From: Rhea pennata
Lineage: Eukaryota > Chordata > Aves > Rheiformes > Rheidae
Assembly (NCBI RefSeq): GCF_028389875.1
Contig: NC_084663.1
Span: forward strand, 119,497,801 to 119,561,800
Length of the DNA stretch: 64,000 nt
Reading direction: 5' to 3'
The notes below the pieces were generated by a model. It was not told where the DNA came from. It did no database searches and saw nothing but the letters and a program-made list of their open reading frames with translations. Shown in pieces: positions 15,401-24,770 of this stretch (position 1 is the stretch's first letter; each line of letters starts with the position of its first letter). The translations under genes and the position numbers were made by a program.

Positions 15401-16012
15401 AGCCTTTAAAAACAGAGTCATATATCAGAAAGATCAGGGTATATGTGCTGCAAACCTATAGCAAGATACTTGCAAAACATGAAGTAGCATGCAATCTTAT
15501 GAGTAAAAGCTCTGCTACCACAGCTGCATCCTTCTCTGGTGGTGTTGTAAACATAATGAGCTTGAACCTTTTGGTTCACAGAAAGCAGGAATGGGATACT
15601 ATGTAAAATGGGAGAAAACAGATATCCTTATAGGAAAGAGAAATACTCTAGAGAAAATGGAGGACAGGATTTAGCTACTGGAAGCCACCTAAAGGCATCC
15701 TAGAAAGCTAAGAAAGAAATAGTGGCAGTGACTGCAAAATAGTGTTGAAGTAGGTACTAGGCTCTTTGGAGTTCTAGCCCTGGCTTTGCTATTGACTCCT
15801 AATACCAACTGGGATAAGACATCAGTGCCATCCTTTCTTATCTGAGTTCCTTCTGTGTAATGTTGCTGAAATGCTTGTCTGGGCCATACTGTCTGTTCTG
15901 AGGAGTAACTAATGCTCCTACAGCAGTTTGGAGATGTAAATGACGGAGGACGGAAGTAGAGTATTAGTTTTATAATCATAATGCAACAATAACGTCCTTT
16001 TCAACCTTGCAG

Positions 16013-16071
16013 AGTAATTTTGGCACTCAACTTCTCAGAAACAGAAAGTACAGCTTCTTGGGTGAGTGTTT
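16013..16071 (+). other. Candidate noncoding 5' exon of KCNJ15
   Basis: A 59-bp segment preceded by a pyrimidine-rich acceptor ending in TTGCAG (AG at 16011-16012) and followed by a consensus donor (TGG/GTGAGT, GT at 16072-16073). It contains no ATG, which suits an untranslated exon. It lies on the same strand as KCNJ15, about 6 kb upstream of its next probable exon. Human KCNJ15 also has noncoding 5' exons. The call rests only on splice-site appearance, so it could be a chance pairing. Confidence 0.3.
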
Positions 16072-16601
16072 ACATTTGCGCCTGTCTAAAGAGCTAGGTA
16101 AGATTTTCATCGCAAGAACAGGAAAAGGGTTAGTGGGTGGGGAAAGCATCACTGTACAGGCAGGTTTTGAATGCTTAACTGTATTAATAAAGTGTCTGAA
16201 ACTAAAAAGAATTTGAAGCAATAGCTTGCCAACAAAGGAGATACTCAGAAGTACTGAATATTGCACTACTGAAAAAAAAAGTCATTCATAAAAAGCAGAA
16301 TGGAACATGTCTGGTGAACACTTCTCTTTTTTCTCCAGCATCATTGTATAACCTGTATTACTGAACAGAAAAAAGAGTTTTAGAAACTGGTTGGTTTACT
16401 TACATCTTTTCAAAAAAAGACTTTGGTGTGCATGAAGGTTTCCGGACTAAAAGATCTGCATACAGAGCAGAACCCAAGAAAAGGCAGTGAGAACATCTCC
16501 CAGGGCAGAGACTGGAGGGCAGATTTTTGGAAGGATGGGCAGCTTATTAGCACTGCATTAGCTGTTCAGAAGCTAGCTGGTTTTGCCTTTTCTCCTCTTG
16601 G

Positions 16602-16685
16602 AGGCTTGATCCAGAGACCTGTGAAATCACTGGGAGTTTCTCCATTAACCTCAATAAGCTTTGAGTCATATTTTGCCTTTTCTCT
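16602..16685. repeat. Degenerate palindromic MITE-like repeat (sauropsid type)
   Basis: The pattern 'gcttgatccagag...tgggagtttctccattaacc...aagctttgagtca' is a decayed form of a palindromic interspersed repeat common in bird, turtle and crocodile DNA, whose core reads roughly 'gatccaaagcccattgaa' and its reverse complement. I identify it from memory of the consensus, not from a search. A nonautonomous DNA transposon origin is my inference. Confidence 0.45.
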
Positions 16686-19600
16686 GCCTACTTGGTTGTT
16701 TTCCTATTTGCTTTCATCAGTGTAGTTTCCAAGGCTCATCTACATAAACCAGTAGCTACCGCAAAGTCTTGCATCCTGCCTTTGGAAAGAACAAGACTCT
16801 TGTACAAATCTCTCTCCGAAACAATGGGCCATGAGACTTACCCAGCCTTAATTCATCTTTCATGGCCAGATGTCAGGCAGGCAGCCTAGGAAAGCCAAAG
16901 ACAGGTTTGGTTTTTCATTTTCTTAATACTGTTCTGTAAATGGTTGCCCTGACCGTACTGAGAGAGATGTAAAGTGTGCTGCTAGCTCCTCCACACCGCT
17001 GCTCATTCTCCAGCCCTGGGTGCCAGGCCCCTGCACTGCCTACAGGCTCTGCCCTACTGCTGTTCTCGCAACTGCCAAGAGCCTGAAGTCCACAAGAGTC
17101 ACCATTCACCGTCCACAGGACGGTGCTATGCCAGTGGGTGGTCATATGGAGAGATGAGGACGTAAATCCACAGCTTCAGAAACTGATCTGGACTTGAAAG
17201 AGTATTTATAGTTCTGATGGCTCAGTGCCCTTGTGAAAGAAAAATAGATATTTGTTTATTTTTTTAAGATAGCATCTTTCATAATACAACAGCCTCCCAA
17301 CCTATCACCACCTTCAAGCACACAAGCAAATGTTGGCCAATCCTGCAGCTGAAGGACTCTTTTAAGAAGGATCCAGGATAGCAGTGTCTGGCTATATTAC
17401 TGTGTATGGCAGCTGGCAAAGAAGATGAAGTGTCCTCTCCCTCTGCTCGCTCCTTTTGTATTCCGTAAATCAGATGTAGAGGAGAATTTTGCTGGTTGAC
17501 AATTGCTGGTGCTTTCTCAGGCTTGCTTAGCCCAAAGAGAGGATGATATTCATGGTAGGCAGAGCACTGGGAATTCAGGAGGGACTTTTATACTTATTGA
17601 ACTACATCTGACCTAGTAAAGATTTAAAGATTAAGTGGTTCTTTTCAATGTTTTCCTTCCTCCTCCCTACTTTTTTTAATGCTAAGACTGCTAGTGGTGG
17701 TGGTGAAAAAACAGTTCAAGTTTTGCCCCTATATCAAAGTGGCAGTGAAGTGTGTAGGGGGCGGTTGCTCAAGTGGTAAAGCATGTCTGATTTGAAAAAA
17801 AGGCAAACAGTTGGGGCCATTTGATCAAGTCATGCTCCTGTACACATTTAATCGATTGTGTCTGCCAAAAGAGATCTTGCACAAGCAAATCTGGCTTCAT
17901 GTAACAGGGACATTTTTGTGTGTATCCAAGCTGGCTTCAACTTCTTGATAATGCGGTCTCTGGAAGCAGTGTAACTGTACTTGTTATATCCCCGGCTGCT
18001 GGAATCACCTTACTATCAAAGTATTCAGGCTTGGTGGTTTGGTATGCAGCTCTAGGTTTTATTGTTTTTGTCTGCACTAAACTCTTTTACCAGCATATGC
18101 TCTGACAGGGAGTCTCCTTTGGCTGTTCCAAAGTGCTGGTGAGGAAAGGAGGTAATTCGCAGGACATTGCAGTACTAGACGAGTCTGAGACTGTTTCATT
18201 TTTTTCCCTCTTTAAGTGTCTGTTTCCGTGACTGTACTTCAGTTCACTTCTATTTGCAGCTACAGTTTGTGCAGGGTTTATTTTCCTAAATAATAATAAA
18301 ACTTTCTCTGAGTAAAATCAGTTAGCTGACAGACAGAAGAGTCTGTCTTGGTTTAAGTATATATGCTACCATTATTATGCTGGCTTCTGTGCTTATGTTA
18401 ACTTATTGTTGTAGATATGCTTTCTGATTTATAGGGAAAGGAGCAGAAGCCAAAGAGACTGAAATCTTTCAGCTGAGGTGTTGGGGATGGTTCTCAGGGC
18501 ACAGAGCATCTGAGGTGGCTATATAAGGTATGAGAAGGGAAATAGTAAAGCTAATGTGATAGGATGGGGTTTGTACATGTGAACACCCATGAAACCTTTA
18601 TTCTGGGATATTGTGCTGCTGGTCATTTTGCCTCAGTGGGGCAAGTGGGGAGCAGCGAGGAGGTAGAAGGCAGAGGTGACCTCTCCTCTGGAGTGAGATG
18701 GAAGGGCTTGGGCTGGCTTCTGTTAGACAGGAACCCGTACGAATGCATGGTAAAAGTATAAACTGTAAAAAATGCCTGAGCGATAGTTTTGTTTGTGCTT
18801 TCTCTCAGTTTAAGAACAAGAGTTCAACTGATGGTACTTAAGACCTGTGAAATACAAAATTGCTGGAAGGAAGTAATTATGACTGCAGGTCCCGAGGAGC
18901 TCAAGGAGATGGTTGTCAGAGGCACAGCCAGGCACAACCATTACATCTCACAGCTCCCTTGGCACCTGAGCTGCTGGCATGGGGCCGGCCCCAGTGCGAG
19001 CCAGCAGCTCCCGCAGGACACAGCACAGGCTCAGGGAGTCTGTCAGTCAGGTCGCTTGGCTCCATCCACAAAGCCGAGCCAGAGCTCCAGCACAACAATG
19101 AAAAGCAACGATGGACACAGCTATGGAAACCCTCATGGGTAGGGGGCACCACAGAAGGAGAGAAATATTTACATGTATCACAAGAAACTCCAGCTGTGCT
19201 TGTAAATATTAAAGTGAGAACAGTAAGTCCGCCAGACCTTTGGAACAAACTTGAGGTTTTCAAGCTTTCAGGACATAAGGCAATCTCCCATTGTCAACGC
19301 AAAGAGGAAATTGCCCAGTTTTATTCCGCTGTCGGCTTCATCAAGGTTTCTTACCTCAGATGACTCCTACTGGCTGCTGCCAGTGACAAGACAGGGGAGC
19401 AGAGGGAGTGCTGCTCAGAGGCAGTGTGGCAGTTCCTCTCTTTCCATATCAGCATGGCAGGGGAGAAGGGAAGTACTTCTGCAGAGAAAGGAAACCAACA
19501 TGAATTTCCCTGGAGAGGAAAAGAACACTAGAGGAATTCAGGATCACACAGGAAAAAATGATGTAAGAGCGAAAATAGGAAGCAAAAACAACACAAAAAA

Positions 19601-19795
19601 ATACCCTACAACCCAAAAAAGCACCAAAAATTGGCTGGGATCCATTTCAGGAAATCACTGTAAAGCCAAGTAACTTTGTCACATACAGAAATACGAACCA
19701 AGGGACGACACAAAAGATGTCAGGAAAGCTCTGATGAAGCCTCTTTAATCTCTGGCAGACTAAAAAACCTGCAGCTCTGTTACGCTCACTCAACA

Positions 19796-19848
19796 TGTGG
19801 AGACGGACTCTATGTGTGGAGACAGACTCTATGCATGGAGACGGCAGG
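19796..19848. repeat. Short tandem repeat, 19-bp unit, about 2.7 copies
   Basis: Unit TGTGGAGACGGACTCTATG at 19796-19814 is repeated with one substitution at 19815-19833 and partly repeated (CATGGAGACGG...) after that. It is a minisatellite seed with no coding sense. Confidence 0.85.
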
Positions 19849-20389
19849 AAGGCACAGTGAGAAATTGCTTTGGTTGTGAGATGCAGTATGATCTAAAATG
19901 TGCCAGGTACTGCTTAGGGCTATAGCAAAGCTTAATTTTTTCTCAGGGTAAGCCTGAAGTGGCAAATCTCACAGCTGTGCCTCTGCTGGAGTAGTCCAGG
20001 GAAAACACTGTGCCTTTGAGTTACTTTCTACCTCCTGTCTTGTCAGGGCAACTGCTTTGTTACGGTGCTTTGGTACGTGGACGATGCTAGGTGTCCTCCA
20101 CCAGTCCTGGAAATTTAGCAGGATGCGATGTCAGGATTTTCGCTGTCTGTTCAGGGCTCCTGGTCACAGAGCAACTTGTTTAAGGCAAGAGCAGAGACTG
20201 AGGGAAGAAATCTTACCAGGCTGTTGTGTGGCTTGAAACTATAGATCTGGCTGGAGCTGCAAATGAACTGTACTGTGTAAGCATAGCAAGGCTGGCATAT
20301 CAAGGGAGCATCAGCTCCACGGCGTCTGTCCAGTGCGTCTCACATATGTCAGATTTATTGCATACATATTGACCATCTGTACAGAAGAT

Positions 20390-20760
20390 GGTGGTTCTCA
20401 GACACAGTGGGACCACGGTGAGCACCGAGTACCCATGCATCCCATGCCTCCACGCAACCCGCAGACCATCCCTGGTGTGTGGCAGGCACCTCTGCCGTCC
20501 ACAGAGCCCCCAAGCCCTGTCCCTGCCCCACCAGCACAACCCCACCTGCTGCAGCCCCGAAGAGGGAAGGTGGAGCCTTGCCCGTCTCCATCCTCGCACC
20601 CTGCCAGAGAAGGAGGAGCCAGCAGCCCTGGGGAGCGTGCTCCCAGGAGCAGGCGTCCAGGTAGGCTGAGCAGGGGCATGGGATGGGGGCCTGTCCCCTG
20701 CACTGCGCTGGAGAGGCTGCTTACTGCCTGGCCTAGCAATCTGTGGCAGGGAAATTTGTT
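20390..20760. other. GC-rich patch
   Basis: A markedly C/G-rich segment in an otherwise AT-leaning region. Open frames of 60-151 codons exist in several frames on both strands because stop codons are rare at this composition. The products are proline-rich or glycine-rich low-complexity translations with no recognisable domain. I count about ten CpG between 20400 and 20665, well below what the base composition predicts, so it is not a classical CpG island. A donor-like CAG/GTAGGC follows 20660. Confidence 0.5.
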
Positions 20761-21050
20761 CTGACCATGAAATGTTTGTGACTGGAAGTAATGGCTAAGG
20801 GGAAGTGTACTTGAGAGGAAGAGGCATACTGATTTCAGGACAGATTTTTGCACAAGTTTTAGAGCTATGGCTTACCCAGGGTGAGGCTCGGTGTGGGGAC
20901 TGGAGCCTCTTCACTAAATGGTATGCATTTTCCTAAAAACTTTCCCATTAGAGGTTGCATGTATTTACTGCACACTGACAGTAGTACTTCATTTTGAGTT
21001 TGCCTAAAGAGCAGTTGCATGTATGCTCCTTCCTACCCCTACCCCTCCCG

Positions 21051-21061
21051 CCCCCCCCCCC
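21051..21061. repeat. Poly(C) run, 11 C
   Basis: A homopolymer of 11 C preceded by C-rich sequence from about 21035. Confidence 0.9.
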
Positions 21062-21210
21062 ATTTCCTGCTGTTGTTCTTTTTGAGATCACTTGAAGGTT
21101 TTTTCCTGTTTATTATCCGGACATGCTGCACAGTGTGTGTGTTGATTTGACTGTCACATAAGGAATCTCCTACTGGGATCACTGATGCATTTTATATATA
21201 AATATATAAA

Positions 21211-21236
21211 TACACACACACACACGCGCGCGCGCG
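21211..21236. repeat. Compound (CA)n-(CG)n dinucleotide repeat
   Basis: A perfectly alternating pyrimidine-purine run of 26 bases: TA, then CA repeats turning into CG repeats. Alternating CG/CA is the classic Z-DNA-forming composition. It is flanked on the left by alternating TA/AT sequence (21191-21210). Confidence 0.95.
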
Positions 21237-21522
21237 AATGGTAATGGCTCTTAGATGATGGAAAATAATGTTGATGATTAAACCAAAATTGGAATGAGCT
21301 ACAGGTGTTAATGGGACTTAAGTTTAACTACCCTTTCCCAGAAAACCTGCATCACAGTGATAGGTATAGTCATAAACAAAAACTCTCTTTAATTGACATA
21401 ACAGGAAAGGTACTTCAGTGAGCAATTATGCTGATGTCCTGGGCTGGCACATGTGTGTGCCACAAATATATCTTGTATTTCCTGCAAATTTCTTTTAAGT
21501 AGCTATAAGGAAGACGTTCTTT

Positions 21523-21539
21523 TATATATATATATATAT
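21523..21539. repeat. (TA)n microsatellite
   Basis: About eight TA units, an easily melted element close to the Z-DNA-prone tract. Confidence 0.9.
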
Positions 21540-22210
21540 TTTTCGGTGGTTCATGAAAACGAATCACTTACTTAAGCCTCTTTTTGAGGAAAACAATGGA
21601 ACAAAACAATGCTTTTTGTATGACCTGCCAAAGCACAAAGGATGCATGGGATGTTTTTTTTTCGTTGTTATTTTTTTTAGCAGGAAGTTTTGTTGTTGGG
21701 AACGACTATAACATGCACTGTCCTTGCTCCACGTAACCACTGTCTAGTCCTGCAAGCCGGGTCTTGTTACTTGCCTCATGAAACTGGCACAGAGAAAGTT
21801 CTGCTTCACTCTGTGGGCTTTGTTCAGTCTTGAATGTCCGCACACTTAATCTCCATCCGGACTGAAGTGGGATGCACAGTAAACAAACTTCAAGAGTCGG
21901 GTGGTCCCATGATTGCTGGGTGTGCACAGGTCAGGGCCCAGTACAAGAATGCTGATTTTGTGAATTGCCTCCTTTTTTCCTTATACTGCTTAAAATTGGA
22001 GTGCTATGTAATATGAACAGCCTTGAAGTGTTTTTGGGTATAAATATTTTTTTCCAAAATTCTACTTTGATGTGTTCAGGTCTGCTTTGTTTCCCTGTAG
22101 GTTAGTTGTAGGTTTGTAACAAAGAGCCAGGTCTGATTGACTAAATCATTTGTGGAAGTTAATTGTTCACAGTGAAAATTGTTCACTGGCTCATTCTGCC
22201 TCTGCTGCAG

Positions 22211-22348
22211 GAAGAGACAGAAGTGGTGCACTGGATCTGCGTTCTAAACCAAGCATTGACGCGACTCTAATTTTAATCAGATGTCTCTCTTCAGGGCATT
22301 AAAGAAAACCTGTGCAGTAGTCAAAAAGAGCCTCTTCTCTAGAGAAAC
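22211..22348 (+). other. KCNJ15: Probable KCNJ15 5' exon (penultimate exon)
   Basis: A 138-bp segment with a good acceptor (TCATTCTGCCTCTGCTGCAG, AG at 22209-22210) and a good donor (GAAAC/GTAAGA, GT at 22349-22350), 335 bp before the terminal coding exon. This matches the family layout, in which untranslated exons are spliced to one coding exon. The only ATG in it, at 22281, lies after an in-frame stop (TGA 22257-22259). It stays open to the exon end and continues in frame through the splice into the channel ORF, which would add 28 residues. The context of that ATG is weak (C at -3, T at +4), so the exon may simply be leader sequence with the extension as an alternative product. Exon status is inferred from splice signals; transcript evidence is not available here. 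Confidence 0.6.
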
Positions 22349-22683
22349 GTAAGAAAAAAATTTAATGCATTTTACAGAAATAAAATACTAATATATAATT
22401 TCAGCTTGATCAAATTTCTTTTGCAGGCTATTATAAGAAAAACCTCCTTCTCCATATTTTTCCATCACCTATGATTTTTTTTTTCAGGAAAAGAGAGCAT
22501 CAAGTTCTTTCTAATGTCAGATATTGTATGATGTTAACTTTATATTTCAGCTGTTTTTCTTCACTGATGCTGTGTTTACATTATGTTTGCATTTTCTATC
22601 CATCATTATTTTCAAACATTTTTCAAAATCAGTTTTATGTTTTTATTTCATTAAGTAACAGTCTTTTTTTATTCTCTCTTTAG
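22349..22683 (+). other. KCNJ15: KCNJ15 last intron (inferred)
   Basis: A 335-bp AT-rich segment bounded by GT (22349-22350) and AG (22682-22683). The acceptor is preceded by a strong pyrimidine tract (TCTTTTTTTATTCTCTCTTTAG). It contains a T run near 22473 and nothing else of note. Confidence 0.6.
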
Positions 22684-22699
22684 GACTGAAGCACTGAGA

Positions 22700-23827
22700 A
22701 TGGAAGCCACACAGATTAATATGTCACGTGTCCCGCTGGTTAATGGAGGCATCAACACTGCACTCAAGGCACACAGACCACGTGTGATGTCCAAAAGTGG
22801 TCACAGCAATGTGCGGATAGACAAAGTTGATGGCATTTACCTACTCTACCTTCAAGATTTGTGGACTACAGTTATAGACATGAAATGGAGGTACAAACTC
22901 ACCCTATTTGCTGCAACTTTTGTCATGACCTGGTTCCTTTTTGGAGTTATCTACTATGCCATTGCATTTCTTCATGGAGATTTAGAAATAAACAAGTTCA
23001 CCCCAAAGCGTGAGCCATGTGTCAAGAACGTGGACTCTCTGACAGGGGCATTCCTCTTCTCCTTGGAGTCGCAGACGACCATTGGCTATGGATTTCGTTT
23101 CATTACAGAGGAATGTCCTCATGCCATTTTCTTGCTTGTGGCCCAGCTGGTCATCACAACCTTGATTGAAATCTTTATCACAGGTACCTTCCTGGCCAAA
23201 ATTGCAAGACCTAAAAAAAGGGCAGAGACTATTAAGTTCAGCCATTGTGCTGTCATTACTAAACACAACGGAGAACTTTGTCTGGTGATCAGAGTAGCAA
23301 ACATGAGGAAGAGCCTTCTGATACAGTGTCAGCTGTCTGGGAAGCTTCTTCAGACGTATGAAACCAAAGAAGGGGAGAGGATCTTGCTAAACCAAGCCAG
23401 CGTCAAGTTCAATGTTGACTCCTCTTCGGAGAGTCCTTTTCTCATTTTGCCTTTAACTTTCTACCATATTTTGGATGAAAGCAGCCCCTTAAGAGATCTC
23501 ACACCTCAAAATCTCAAGGAGAAGGACTTTGAGCTTGTGGTGCTTCTGAATGCCACAGTGGAATCCACCAGTGCTGTCTGCCAAAGCAGGACTTCTTACA
23601 TCCCGGAGGAGATCCACTGGGGCTATGAGTTTGTGCCTGTGGTTTCTCTCTCTCCAAATGGAAAGTACGTTGCTGATTTCAGTCAGTTTGAGAAGATCAG
23701 GAGATGCACAGATTCTACTTTTTATAGTATGAACTCTGAAAAACAAAAGCTAGAGGAGAAATATAGGCAAGAGGACCAGAGAGAAAGGGAACTGAGAACA
23801 ATGTTGTTACAGCACAGCAATGTTTGA
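22700..23827 (+). CDS. KCNJ15: ATP-sensitive inward rectifier potassium channel Kir4.2
   Basis: Complete 375-residue Kir channel subunit, the same length as the human orthologue. It conducts K+ inward across the plasma membrane as a homotetramer, or with Kir5.1 in kidney-type epithelia (known for the family). Visible features are a cytosolic N-terminus, TM1 at about 66-90, the pore helix and selectivity filter TIGYGFR (127-133), and the Glu123/Arg133 pair that stabilises the filter. Also visible are the extracellular disulphide cysteines Cys107 and Cys139, TM2 at about 142-166 with the rectification glutamate Glu157, the PIP2-binding basic cluster RPKKR (170-174), a beta-rich cytosolic domain, and a charged helix (347-370). 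The protein ends in SNV, a class I PDZ ligand. The start at 22700 has a strong context (AGAATGG) and aligns with the human start. The whole ORF lies in one exon beginning at 22684. No frameshift or missing key residue is seen. An upstream in-frame start in the preceding exon is possible. The gene converges on ERG. Confidence 0.97.
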   Translation: MEATQINMSRVPLVNGGINTALKAHRPRVMSKSGHSNVRIDKVDGIYLLYLQDLWTTVIDMKWRYKLTLFAATFVMTWFLFGVIYYAIAFLHGDLEINKFTPKREPCVKNVDSLTGAFLFSLESQTTIGYGFRFITEECPHAIFLLVAQLVITTLIEIFITGTFLAKIARPKKRAETIKFSHCAVITKHNGELCLVIRVANMRKSLLIQCQLSGKLLQTYETKEGERILLNQASVKFNVDSSSESPFLILPLTFYHILDESSPLRDLTPQNLKEKDFELVVLLNATVESTSAVCQSRTSYIPEEIHWGYEFVPVVSLSPNGKYVADFSQFEKIRRCTDSTFYSMNSEKQKLEEKYRQEDQRERELRTMLLQHSNV

Positions 23828-24770
23828 TTGAATGGACAAACTACCTTGATCAATCCTTTTCCTAAACGGAAAAAGCATCCTCTCTGTGCTGTATGTCAGC
23901 TATGAAACCAGCAGTGGAGTTCTTTTCAGCAAATAGCTTTGGTGTAGAGTAAACCTTTGTTTGGCTAAGTTGCTAATCAAGTATTTTGTAATTAGGTGGG
24001 ATTCCTTTGTTCAGTATCCTGACTTAACAAAGTTGGATTTGTATTAAGTCTCTGCCTTATACCATCGGTAAAAATAGACACATCACTTTCCGTTTGAAAA
24101 GTGAAACTGGATACACTGTGCTGATTTCTTCAAATATTTATTTGACATGGTTTTCCTGTGAACACACAACCACAGAGAGAGCATGCAGTACTGCCAGAAG
24201 AAAATAAGCTCCTTTAAAATGTATAGTCTCATACCAGGTATTTCCTTAATGGGGATTCCTGGCATTGAAAATAAATTGATGAGAGAGAAAAATGGTTGAA
24301 TATGGCAAGAGTCTGTGGGCAGGTAAACTCCTTTATATCTTGAAGGATTGTGACAGAGTAGTTGTGGATGAAGGGAGCTCTCGGTCTGTCTGCTATTCAG
24401 AATGTGCTTTGTGATCACTCACTTTTTTAACCTTGTTAATGGCTGATTTATATATAATAGCTAAGAAGGGGAGATGAGGGCAAGTTACACAGAATCATAA
24501 CAGTAATCAACTAAAGTTAAAGCTGGCTTTGGGACACCTGTTTTTTATCCAGTGTAAATAGTTTGTAATAGCAGCAAAACAATACATTTCTACAGATTGC
24601 TTGCTTTGCTATAGACCGTATTTAATTTTGGTTAAAAGAAAGCTGTATAATGTCTGTAGACAATATTTACTTTTTCTGGCAGCCATAAAGGACAAGCATT
24701 CCTTTCATCTCTTTCATTTTTGGTCTATTAAAACCATTCCATTAATAAAGGAATTTAATTTGAGCAGCTC
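23828..24770 (+). other. KCNJ15: KCNJ15 3' untranslated region (proximal)
   Basis: AT-rich sequence directly after the TGA stop. AATAAA at 24744-24749 is followed by T/G-rich sequence, which makes it a reasonable cleavage signal. A second AATAAA near 25239 could give a longer form. The true end is not determinable from sequence alone, so the right boundary is approximate. Confidence 0.55.
24744..24749 (+). terminator. KCNJ15: Putative KCNJ15 polyadenylation signal
   Basis: AATAAA hexamer about 920 bases after the stop codon, followed within 40 bases by a T/G-rich stretch (CTGATTTCTTTGTGGC). Confidence 0.45.

Larger units (their letters stand above)
2032..16012. other. Noncoding stretch: probable KCNJ15 5' flank or intron
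   Basis: About 14 kb of AT-rich unique-looking sequence with no supportable gene. It contains a T run (2490-2515), a pentanucleotide repeat (6061-6106), an A run (9422-9450) and an imperfect direct duplication with a period of about 42 bases at 5835-5857 and 5877-5900. All open frames here are short, and they overlap frames on the other strand as expected by chance. If KCNJ15 uses distant 5' exons, as its human orthologue does, this is intron; otherwise it is 5' flank. Confidence 0.5.
16072..22210. other. Noncoding stretch upstream of the KCNJ15 proximal exon
   Basis: No gene is supported. Notable contents are a MITE fossil (16602-16685), a tRNA-like A-box motif near 17760, an overlapping-ORF GC-richer patch (18860-19360), a short tandem repeat (19796-19848), a GC-rich patch (20390-20760), and a cluster of simple repeats (21051-21061 poly(C), 21211-21236 CA/CG, 21523-21539 TA). 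By position this is most likely KCNJ15 5' intron. Confidence 0.45.

Noticed and set aside
15003-15461. 152-codon + strand frame
   Set aside because: No recognisable domain, no convincing splice or promoter context, and partly overlapped by another + frame and a - frame; considered chance.
19796-19848. Short evenly spaced repeats considered as a CRISPR-like array
   Set aside because: The units are directly tandem with no unique spacers, and the DNA is vertebrate; it is a minisatellite.
20398-20853. 151-codon - strand frame and companion frames on the + strand
   Set aside because: Several frames on both strands are open together in a GC-rich patch; low-complexity Pro/Gly/Ser content and no domain.
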